Positions 30,535 through 39,470 of a DNA stretch of 39,470 bases are shown piece by piece. Every line of letters begins with the position of its first letter. Position 1 is the stretch's first letter. A program made the position numbers and the translations under genes. The notes beneath the pieces were generated by a model. That model did no database searches. It saw only the letters and a list, made by a program, of their open reading frames with translations, and was not told the origin of the DNA. Origin of the DNA: Spirogloea muscicola (Eukaryota > Streptophyta > Zygnematophyceae > Spirogloeales > Spirogloeaceae); contig WELB01000295.1 of the NCBI GenBank assembly GCA_009602725.1, positions 90,831-130,300 of the forward strand. The letters are read 5' to 3'.

Positions 30535-33500
30535 ATGCTGGCAGACCTCGCCAAGCCTCAGGCGGCTGCGGCGCAGCAGGCCACTGTGGTCGCTGCCAAG
30601 GAACTGGTCAAGGCGCGCATCGCCGGCCTGGTCGCTGGCAGCGAGGCCTCCCCCGGCAGCGCCCATGGCTGCCGGGCCGCCGTGCAGGTGAGCCCAGGCG
30701 GCAGTGCCGGCAGCGGCGTCACAGTGGTTAGCCACAAGCTCCTCGCATCAAGTGCGTCGCTTAAAGTGCGGCAGGCGGCGGCCATGCCACTTGGGCCCTG
30801 GCCATGGCGGCGTGGCAGGCTGTGGAGGGCGGCTGCAGCGTCGCCGCTTATGTTGCTAGCGGGCCAACGGTGCACCGTGTGGAGGTAGCTTGTCCGCGAC
30901 CCTTAACCTTAAACCCATAAACGGTAAACCCCAAACCCCTAAATCCTAAACCCTAAACCCCTATGGCCTAAACCCCAAACCCTTGAAGTGGGCATGCTGC
31001 AGCTCCTGACATCGGACTGTGGCACCCCATTGGTGCATTACAACGGTAACTGTAGAAACATGTAAACCCATATCTGTCAACACGGCATTTGCTGCAGACC
31101 AGGAGGCCACGCAGTTTCAGCCCGAAACCCTGAATCCTCAACTCCAATCATGATCCTAACTATCATTCTAGCCCTGACCCCGGCCCTAGTAACACACTTG
31201 AAAGTCAAAATCCTGAATGTTAAGCTTCTGGAGGGTCCAGCCTCTCCACGCTAGCGATGCTTCACTGCGAGTAGCACTAGCAACTCCGCAGCCAAGAGAA
31301 ATTCAATGGAGGCCCTGTGCATGCCAACAATGTAAGAACGCCGGCTTGGCCATCAGAATCACCACTGCAGCTGCTGCAGAGCAGGTGCCTCTAGGCGGCG
31401 GCGGCGGCACCGTGAGCGTCGGCAAGGGCGGTCTTGCCATCCCATCTGATGTGCAGGTCAGCTATTGCTGTCCCGCAGGTTGCCCTCAGCGTCGCTTTTC
31501 AGAGCAAGTGCAGGTAGACATCGAGTAGCGCTCACTCAGTCACCATGCGACTCTGTAGACGTGGGCTTAAGGATGCGGCATCGAGCTTGTGCTTTGCAGG
31601 TGGGGGACTCAGTTGTTGTGGGCGGCGCGCGCCACCGCCACGAGGTGCAGAGCTTGAGGCTGGCAGAGTTGGCAGGTAGGAGTGGATGCTGCACCTGTGT
31701 TGCTCAACTGGCAGTTGCCCAACTACGAGGGTCTTGTGGGCCTGGCTGACAGCACGTGTAGCAGCGAGCATTGCCAGGCGGCGGGGCGTTGCTGGGATCG
31801 ATCGACTCGTTTGGTCATCTGGCCGTCTGCAAGGTGCCGCCACTCTCAGCAGGTGCACTGAGGCCGACAATTTACCTGCTCACATACGAGCAAGGCGCAT
31901 CCTGCGCGCCATTAGCCAAAGAAGCAGCTAAAATTTTGAGTTAATTGAATCTGTAATTTAATTCTCCACCCTGAATGCTATCCCTATGTGCAACCATTTG
32001 GCATGCAATGCCTGAGGACCAGCTGTGTGCATGCCATAAGCCTGTGCGGTTGTCCTTGTTGCTGCAGATCGAGACGTGGGTGCAGCTTGGATGGTCAAGG
32101 AGCCGTTATATGCTGCCGGCCCTCCTGTGCCGGCGGCGCCCCGCGAGGGTGGCTGGGCTGGCCTCGCATTCGACCCAGCTGACCTCCAAAAGGTGGCAGC
32201 GCCCGCCACAGAATTGCTTAACCTGGACCTTAATTTGGACCACTTATGATCCTAATAGTACCCTTCTTAGATCTTGGCCCCCACGGCATTGTAACAGAAA
32301 TACATATATTGTAGACCCTTGCTCTAGTACGCGGCCGTGGAAACCCCCAAATGCTGGTGATGCGGGACTTAAGAGAATCCTGGAGCTAGTCAGACCTCGG
32401 CAGAGCAGCAAATCTTCTTCACATATGAGTTCCCTCGAATTTATTGTGGCAGCTTATGATCAAGTGGCAGCTTTAGATTTTGTTGGCAACATTTCCTCGA
32501 CTTTTGTAGAGCTGAAGTGCAGAAGTGGTCTGCATGCGGCGGTGCTCAATGTGCTGCAGGTGGTGACCGCACGGTCCTTCTCGAGGAGCCTTGACCTCTA
32601 CGACAACGGCCGTCACGTCCGCACGATGCACACGTGTGCATATTGCCCTAGCCCAACACCTTAACCTCAACCTTGACTATCATGCCCAAGCCTCATAGCC
32701 CATAGTCTAGACCTTAAGCAAGTCGCTGCAAAACTTGTGCGGCTTTTGTACACCTGAGGATGACAACATAGACACCCGGCGGAAGCCCTCAGATCCCAGC
32801 TATTGTCAATTATGACACTCCAGCAACTCATGCATCTGCTGTTGTGCACTGACCTGTCCTTGTTACTTACAGTATTGACATGATACTGACAATAATGCTC
32901 TTATCATAATAGATGCCTTGCAGCATGAAGAACCTTAAGCTCATAATACAGAACTTGAACCCTGTATTTATAGCTCTATTTGAGATGATAAGTCTGGAGG
33001 CCTGCCTAACTGTGGGTATTGTCGGCCAGCCTGCAGGGCCCGACGTCGCTGGCATTCTTCAGGGGCTCAGATGGCGTGAGCACCTCCTCGCCTGCAATGC
33101 TGGTGGTCACAGAGGGGAATCAGGTAACTGAGACTCTGGCATTTCATCATGTTAGCCAGATGGAGGTGGCAAACATCAATGCCTGTTAGCCACCTCCTTA
33201 CGTTTCCCATCACGAATTCTGCACACTGTAACACATGAGAAGGCATGCGTTGCGCATCAATCCAAGACATGCCCAGCTGAGCCAGTACACTGTATAAGCC
33301 TTTCAAGCTGGTGCTTCAATGCAGGTAAGCATCTGGGACACAAGAGCGTCGGAGAGATGCGGCTGCATGCACCGCATCCTTAGCGGCTTCGTGCAAGGGC
33401 CACTTTACGCTGCCGACACCGCCTCACACGGCGCATCGGCGGTTGTTGGCGTGGCCGGTGTTGACCGCGTCGCAGTGGTCTTTGATGTCCGGAGGCAAGC

Positions 33501-34846
33501 AACCCAGCTCAGCAACAAGCCTCTCACGGCTCACTGCTCATCGGCACTACCTTTATCTGCTCTCCATGATTTCCTGGCTACAATTAGAAGCCCAACAGTG
33601 TTGTCTTTTTTATAATTATGCCGAGCCAAAATTCGAAGCCTTTCACTGTCGTTCTTAAGGAATAAGATCTGAACTAATACTGATTTGATTTATAAGTCAC
33701 GTCGTCCTCCTATCATTAATTCAAGCTTCCTTCTTCCTGATAAAGGTGGACTCCACTCTCATGGTGGACGAACTGCCTCAAGTATGCGGTATGCCATTTC
33801 TCTCTGCCTCAAGCAGCTGCTCTGTTGAGTTGCTGGCTTTCACACAAGTCTCACTTGCTGACACAAATTTCGTATATGGCCAAGAAGTCTTGTACTGCTC
33901 AGTCATTGTTCCCTTGCAGATACAGTGCTCAAAGTACTTGTGGTCTACTATTATTGTGCTTGCAGGCCACTGGCCTGATTTTCTCGTCAATTGATACCAG
34001 TCTTGTGTATGTGTACGGCCTTGACCACGAGGTGAGCGAGCAAGCTCCCTGTGGTCTCCTCTAATGCCAGTCATCAGTGCATGTACTTCCAAGTCATGCC
34101 TATAATCACCAATTGACAAGTGAATCTCTAGTGATGTTTGTACTCGAGCAGTCGTGTTGCTCACTTTTTCATTGAATGTTGTCTTGTAAACACGTAATTC
34201 AAGAGTCAGACTAACTCTCTCACAAAGCTTGCAATTAGATATACACGACTTACTGCATGATCACCAAGCCTGCTACCAAGCAGTATTTCACGACATGTCT
34301 GGCAAGCCATACCTGTTGCTGCTACACTGTGAGCACAATTTGCTGGCATTGCTCCAGGTTGTGTGCGGGCAGTGGACATCCAGAGCCGGCAGCAGTGTGG
34401 TCCACCAGGTCGCCTTCCGTGGAGACTCCAGGTGGTGCGGCATCAGCAAGGTGCGTAGTAGCAACATACTTGCTTAGCTCACAGGGCTCTATTAAGTAAG
34501 ATCAGCCTAACAGAAGGTGCTTATCACAGACTGCCTATGGAGTCGTAGGTGGACCAACGAGGCAATCTGTTCTGCGTAGATGAAGGTCCAGCAGCAACAG
34601 TCTAATTTTGAGCACTAATTATGTTCTTTTTGTGTCAAGTTCTGGAGTGCCCTCACTCTGCATGCTGTTGTCATTGCTTGTCTCAATCAGCTTGAGTGGT
34701 GGCTGTGGACTAACCAGCATCAGCTGAAGCAGGCGGAGGATGTGGATGTGCTGGTGGGGTGGTGCGACTCTGGCAGCCTCTTCATTGCCGACATTTGCTC
34801 AAATACCACAGCTATCAAGCAGGATAGGCAGCATGCGACATTGTAA
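30535..34846 (+). CDS. WD40-like beta-propeller protein
   Basis: Eleven exons give 359 residues with consistent phase: 30535-30687, 31385-31456, 31600-31675, 32068-32192, 32560-32633, 33030-33123, 33325-33494, 33746-33788, 33966-34031, 34358-34450 and 34733-34846. The middle and C-terminal parts are repeat-like beta-propeller sequence: SFSRSLDLYDNGRHVRTMHT, PTSLAFFRG, AMLVVTEGNQVSIWDTR, VDRVAVVFDVRRW, TGLIFSSIDTSLVYVYGLDHE, AFRGDSRWCGISK and VLVGWCDSGSLFIAD. It resembles an uncharacterised plant WD40 family of similar size; I cannot give a specific function. The N-terminal 75 residues (Ala/Gly-rich) are less sure, and an upstream start exon is possible. Intron 7 begins GC. Intron 1 contains telomere-like repeats. 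Confidence 0.8.
30901..30984 (+). repeat. Interstitial telomere-like repeats in WD40 intron 1
   Basis: About ten CCCTAAA-type units with changes (CCTTAAACC, ACCCATAAAC, CCCCAAACCCCTAAAT, CCCTAAACCCC) form a degenerate array on the C-rich strand. It lies between exon 1 (ends 30687) and exon 2 (starts 31385). Confidence 0.85.
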
Positions 34847-35133
34847 GGCTTGTCAGCCAAGATAAGGTGTACATGAGGCTGTGTACCTAAAGGTATGCAT
34901 CTCCCTGACCCAGCGTGAGTGACTTGAGGCCAAGGCTTCTGCAGAGGACTTGAGTTGGGTTCTTTAGTATTAAGTCAATGCCATGACCAATATATATCAT
35001 ATATGTGCATAAGTTGTCGGTAAATCTTGGCTAGCTTCTACAATCCAAGCATCTTAAAGAAGGGTGTACTGCAGGATGGTGGTGCCCACCCTCTTCTTTC
35101 CCTCCCGTCGCCTTCAGAAGAAACACCTCTACC
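34847..35133. other. 3' flank of the WD40 gene
   Basis: This should contain the 3' UTR. ATATATATCATATATGTG at about 34990-35008 is a short AT-rich palindromic stretch. Nothing else was recognised. Confidence 0.4.
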
Positions 35134-35320
35134 ACTGTAAGGCAAGGCTGTGAGAGGCCAGCCCAAGGATTGAACAAGGTCTGGAAGGGCCAAACGAAAC
35201 AGCTGATCTAATGTAAGGCAATGGCTGTGAGAGGCCAGCCCAGGGGACTGCACAAGGTATGAAAGGGCTGGAAGACGCAAAGAGCAATTTCATGCGCACC
35301 GCGCGCCTTCTTCTGAAGAG
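35134..35320 (+). repeat. Tandem SINE-like hairpin modules plus M2
   Basis: Two head-to-tail copies of GTAAGGCAAGGCTGTGAGAGGCCAGCCC with TGNACAAGGTNTGGAAGGG lie at 35138-35205 and 35213-35280, followed by the M2 core TTCATGCGCACCGCGCGCC at 35288-35308. Confidence 0.6.
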
Positions 35321-35897
35321 CACAATATTACTCTCCAAAAAATCTGCAATTTGGGCCTTCACCCCCCACTCCCCTTCCCCAGAGATTGCATGCCAAGGTT
35401 TCGATGCATGGACTGTCGTGCAGGCAGTGTGGTCAACATGCACAGAAGGCTCAGTACAAGAGCAGCTCATGCGGCCCACAGCAAGGGAGTGGCTCTGCAT
35501 CTGCATGTCATCTCAGTTGCAATGTACGAGTTAGCTGGGCCGCCAGAAGGGCGCACTGCGCCAGCTTGGGAAAGGTTGCCGCTACTTCGACTTTTATGTA
35601 CAGACAATTTGAGAGATGTAATTGAGAGTACAGCCACCCTGCCCTTGCAGCCGGCTGGGAGAATGTGATGTTGCCAGATCGTGAAAGCCCACAAGCCAGA
35701 CTGAGCAGCATCTGCTTCACGACCTATTGACACCTAATCTTTTCATCATCATCTTGTCGTCGGCAGGCTGCAGCAGTGACGGCAACGCCGTTGCCCATGC
35801 TAGCCTTGCTGCGCCTGTACAGAGTTGCAAACTGTGCCCGCCTGTCTGCCACAGCAGGGTCGTCGATTGTGGGGGCCAGCAGCGAGCTCAGATCCAT
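35321..35897. other. Region between convergent WD40 and ATI-like genes
   Basis: No gene recognised. The two flanking genes converge on this interval, so it should contain the 3' UTR of the minus-strand gene. Confidence 0.4.
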
Positions 35898-38800
35898 TCA
35901 CACCAGGTTCCCATAGGATGCGCTGGCGCGCAGGATGGGGACCTTCTTGCGTGCTGACAGCGCCTCCTTGAGCCGCGCTACCTGCAGCATCAGCTGCCCA
36001 ATCCTCTGCGCCAGTAGCAGGCACTGCGGTCAAGCAACATCTCATATTGCTAGCGCATGCATGCGGCTGCCGCAATTCAGTCAAGTAAAGAGCCTCCTCG
36101 ATCCGATTGTAAATTGACAAGCAATGACTGCTGCCCATCTGACTGCCCACAAGTCAATGGCAGTGGGGCAAGCAGGGCAGCCAATGGAGAGGCTCTACCT
36201 CGTCGCGCTTGGCGAGCTGCAGGCGCAGATCGCGCGCAACAATGCGCTCGCGGTGCCAGCGCTGCGCCAGGAGCATGAGTGTCATCACTGCAGCCGTGAG
36301 CGCCACTGACCAGATGGCCGTTGCCTGGCCCTCCACCAGCGCCTGCAGCCGCCTCACGAGCAGCAATGTCTTCCTGCAAGACCGCCGGCAGAGTCAGCGC
36401 CATTGTAAGTGTCAGCAGCAGCGTCAGGGCACCAGTGCTGATTGTCGGCGTCGGCGTTGTCTTTAGCACCACTACCTTCAGAGCCACTAGGTCAGGCGTC
36501 GCAATGGCAACCGTACCTGCTCCACCAGGCCTCGCAGAGAGGCCAGGCTGCACTGGACTTGGCCCCGGCCAGCTTCCGCTTCTCCGCACCCTTGTCACCA
36601 GTGACAGCCCGTGGCCCGCTGATCTGCTTGTGGCTGTCAGGTGTGGCAGCTGGCGGCTGGCTAGATTGCTTGACCGCCTCAGCGGCAATGACGCTGCCAC
36701 CAACACTTTCGCCCTTGCCGCTGCCAAAGCCGGCGGCGGCGTTCATGTCCTCGGCATTCACCGACTCGGCCCCCTCATCAGCGTCCGAGAATGACGAACC
36801 CAGGCTGCCTATGCCGGCGGAGCCCCCGCCCAGTGACCACCGGCTGCCGTCGTCGTGGTCTTGCTTCTCTTCCTCCGATTGCTTGGCGCTGTACCCAAAT
36901 GAGCCCTGATAAAGGCCGCGGTGTGAGCCCGCAAAGCCCGTGCCTGGCGACGCACCTGGGCGCGCCAGCACAGAGGCAACAGCAGAGGATATTGAATAAG
37001 ATTGACCATAAGTCAGTGCCTACATGGTCGTTCATTCATATAATCTGATACACAATATAGTATTGCCTGCTTCAAAGCAATGCTACATCTGCTCTTCTGT
37101 AGCAAATGTGCAATCTGCATAGATGTGCATTCTGGCATGCTGGCAGCGCAGGGGCGGTGGCAAAGGCACCTGCAATCAACGAGTACGATGAGCCCAGGCT
37201 GCAGGAGGGGCAGGCGGCGAGGCCAGCAAGCGCCGCGTGTGTGCAGCAGTCCACTGCATGCAGCGCAGAGACTGGCGACGCCTGCACCTGAGCAGCATCG
37301 CCACCAACGCCACTGCCACCGAGTCCTCGCAAGGCCCTCTGCTGTGATGGCGCCAGCGAAATGCTGCCTGGATCGGCGGCGGCGGCAGCACCAAATCGCT
37401 GCCTGGCATCGATGACCTTCTGAACAGCGGCCGGGGCGACTGGCGGTGAGCTGCCGAGGCGCAAAACATGGCCGCTATCCATGCCCCCTCCGTCCAGGCC
37501 ACGCAGGCCGCCGCCACCAGCCCCGCCAATGCCGCCAGTGCCGAGCACTGCGTCGGGCTGGAATGCTGCCAGGCCCGGCGCGCCACCATAACCATGACCG
37601 TGCATGCCGGGCATGCGCCACACTTCCTCACCCAGGCTCTCGCCAAGGTAGGTGCTGAAGCCAAGGTGCGTAGCTGCGCCACGCACGGACTTCTTGCTGC
37701 CAAGCGTCACGAGGCTCTCAACGCCGCCACCACCGGGCTCGTCATCCAAGATGCTGGAGAAGCAGCCACCGACACTGAATGGGTGCGGTGGCGACTTGGG
37801 ACGGCAGGCCGGTGGCAATGGTTGAGGCGGCGTCGCCGTCGCCAGCGGGAGCAAGCCACCGGCGCCAGTGTTCGCCACAGAGGCAGAGTCGTCGGTGACT
37901 GACGCAGGAAAGAGCAGCTCATCGTCTACACCGCCCACGCCGCGCTGCCAAGTCGTGACCATGTCTGGGACGTTATTGCCGCCACCTCCATGTGCAGCTG
38001 CTGCTGTGGCATCATTGCCACCAATAGCACCGCCACTGCCGCCGCTGCCGCCGTCGCTTGTCCCCAGAAGGCTGGCCGACGAAGGCACGGGGGTGAGATT
38101 TGGCAACACGACGCCCCCGCCGCGCGGCGACGGCAGCGGCATCGTAAGCTTGTGGTCGGATGCAAAGTAGTGCGCATCCAGCAGGCTGTCCTCCAGGCCA
38201 CCCGCCGACATCATGCTGTGCAGACCCGCCGGCATGGACCCCCACAAGGAGAGCGCCAGCGGTAGCTCAGCACCAGCTTCAGCATGCTGAGGGCAAGGCG
38301 AACAAGAGCATGCATGCGCAGTGCCCGAGCCCGAGGTGCTGAAAGCAAGGGAATGGCAGGTAATTGCATATAGCCAAAAGTACATGAGCAAGACAACCAA
38401 GGTCGACATGTTAAGTGAGTCATTCCCAGCTCTTATTATCACCGAGCAATAATGTGCACTCCTCTCCAGCGCCCACGCTGTCAAGGATGCAGTGCATGCA
38501 GGCATGCAGAGGTGGACATAATCAGTTGTATCAAGCCAATGCAAGGCACGCCACTTAGCAACCTGTCGGCACCGATGTCCATAAGCGGTTGCTGGTGTGG
38601 CTCCTCCAGCTCGTAGGCGTCGCCAATGTCCTCCTCGGCTGGAGGGCTTGCCGCCTGGCCATGTTGTGCCCCACGCAATTTCGAGCGGTTTACATCAGGA
38701 GCTGCTCTTATCTCCTAGCGCTGCTGAGATGGCCGCCGTGACAGCCGCTCAGAAAGTGACAAGCGAGGCAGCAGGCAGTGGACCTCGGAGAACGACAGGA

Positions 38801-38918
38801 GCTCCCAGTCGACGAGGCTGGACGGGCGGGGCAGCGGCGGCCGGTCGCTGGCGAGCTCCGGCGCAGCGGCGGAGGCCGGAGCAGCGCCATCTTCGTCGCG
38901 CCGCCACTCGTCTGGCAT
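35898..38918 (-). CDS. ATG8-interacting (ATI1-like) membrane protein, candidate
   Basis: Six minus-strand exons give about 724 residues: 38918-38784, 38711-38563, 38338-37170, 36955-36517, 36373-36199 and 36005-35898. The long Gly/Ser/Ala-rich middle is probably disordered. The N-terminus has an acidic-flanked W-E-L-L (SSLVDWELLSFSE), a good ATG8-interaction motif. Residues near HSMMSAGG and AHYFASDHKLTMPLP recall a conserved segment of plant ATI proteins. Near the C-terminus, EAWW and a basic stretch lead to one membrane span (AIWSVALTAAVMTLMLLAQRW), then HRERIVARDLRLQL and a short coiled coil (RIGQLMLQVARLKEALSA). Plant ATI1/2 are ER/plastid membrane proteins in selective autophagy. The exon 1-2 junction is uncertain. 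The length is more than twice that of the land-plant proteins because of the low-complexity insert. Confidence 0.7.
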
Positions 38919-39247
38919 CTGGTGGCCGCCTGTGCCATGCCACGGCGACGCCGACGACCACGAAGTCAGGGCCATGGCTAGGCGGTCTGACGCCGGCAAC
39001 GACGTCAACAGTGCGGCTTCCGCACAATTCCTGCGCAAGAGCCTGGCGCTCTGGACGAGGACCTCCGTACGGCTACACCAGAGGCAATGGTCGGCCCCGC
39101 CGCAGCAGCGGCGGCCTCTGCCATCGAATTGGACCGAGACTGCGATGACGGGCAAGCCCCGCGCCAGCGCGCGAGAAATTGACGATATCGCAGGACATGT
39201 GATGGCGGCCGCAGCAGTGTACGATGGACGATTTGTGTCGTCGATTT
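38919..39247. promoter_or_regulatory. Candidate divergent promoter region
   Basis: This lies between the modelled start of the ATI-like gene (minus, 38918) and a possible plus-strand start at 39248. The interval is GC-rich with no clear TATA box. Its role is inferred from gene order only. Confidence 0.3.
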
Positions 39248-39470
39248 ATGGAGCAGAGCGCAGAAGCGGGATTGCGACAGACGGCTGCGCCGGCGCAAGT
39301 TGCGCCGCCTGCGGCGGCGACATGCGAGCCGAGTGCCGCGAGGGGCTCGCCGCCGCCGCCGCCGCAGACGAGGAGCGGGTGGAACCGTGGGAGCGCACCG
39401 GTAGTGAAGCCGTCGCCGGGCCCGGCGGCGCCGGGCCGCGGCCTGGCCTTGCCCTCCTCGCCGCCGGCGG
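39248..39470 (+). CDS. Possible first exon of an unknown divergent gene (cut by window end)
   Basis: From ATG at 39248 a frame stays open to the window end (74 codons): MEQSAEAGLRQTAAPAQV, then Pro/Ala-rich sequence with PPPPPQTRSGWNRGSAPVV. Proline/alanine bias, GC-rich composition and lack of any domain make this tentative. The opposite strand holds no better frame here. Confidence 0.35.
   Translation, partial: MEQSAEAGLRQTAAPAQVAPPAAATCEPSAARGSPPPPPQTRSGWNRGSAPVVKPSPGPAAPGRGLALPSSPPA

Noticed and set aside
36321-36909. Plus-strand frames antisense to the ATI-like gene at 36.3-36.9 kb, and others at 37.4-38.3 kb
   Set aside because: They are shadows of the minus-strand coding exons, whose splice phases and motifs are consistent.
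37072-38544. A single 490-residue minus-strand ORF as an intronless gene
   Set aside because: Its ends run into intron sequence; splice sites at 38338 and 37170 join it in phase with conserved exons on both sides.

Overview
This window is eukaryotic nuclear DNA, most likely from a green alga. Genes are split by many short GT-AG introns (two look GC-AG). Degenerate TTTAGGG-type telomere repeats occur in four places. The conserved genes are plant-like: photorespiratory phosphoglycolate phosphatase, a plant-type NADP alkenal reductase, a PA-TM-RING protein, and a protein resembling plant ATG8-interacting proteins. TTTAGGG rather than TTTTAGGG leans towards a trebouxiophyte over Chlamydomonas; that is inference. 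Nothing prokaryotic was found.

Layout. 1-880: 3' ends of LINE retrotransposons. 1691-4427 (minus): 8-exon alkenal/NADP oxidoreductase. 4.4-8.6 kb: GC-rich sequence, a PIF1/Helitron-type helicase fragment, telomere-like blocks and short dispersed repeats. 8816-10839: F-box/leucine-rich-repeat gene. 11.5-20.2 kb: a nest of LINE fragments, short hairpin repeats, a 640-base palindrome and a 40-base tandem repeat. 20338-22389: second F-box/LRR gene, a diverged paralogue of the first. 22578-22919: Tc1/mariner-like MITE. 24094-27255 (minus): 12-exon phosphoglycolate phosphatase. 28.0-28.4 kb: LINE endonuclease fragment abutting an orphan SnRK2 kinase exon at an N. 28565-29934: PA-TM-RING E3 ligase. 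30535-34846: 11-exon WD40-like gene with telomere-like repeats in intron 1. 35898-38918 (minus): 6-exon ATI-like membrane protein. 39248-end: possible first exon of a divergent gene.

The host genes form no operon or pathway cluster. The dominant theme is retrotransposon debris: at least three related LINE families share a restriction-like-endonuclease-type C-terminus that ends almost invariably in a D-L-x-x-L-[TS]-R-G-Y-stop signature, and they carry 3' sequence with a GGGCTGG...CCAGCCC stem-loop. Short SINE-like repeats share that stem-loop. Exon models were built by hand from splice signals, reading phase and family alignment from memory; no search was run. Three single N positions (12187, 20432, 28286) coincide with sequence breaks and probably stand for gaps of unknown length.
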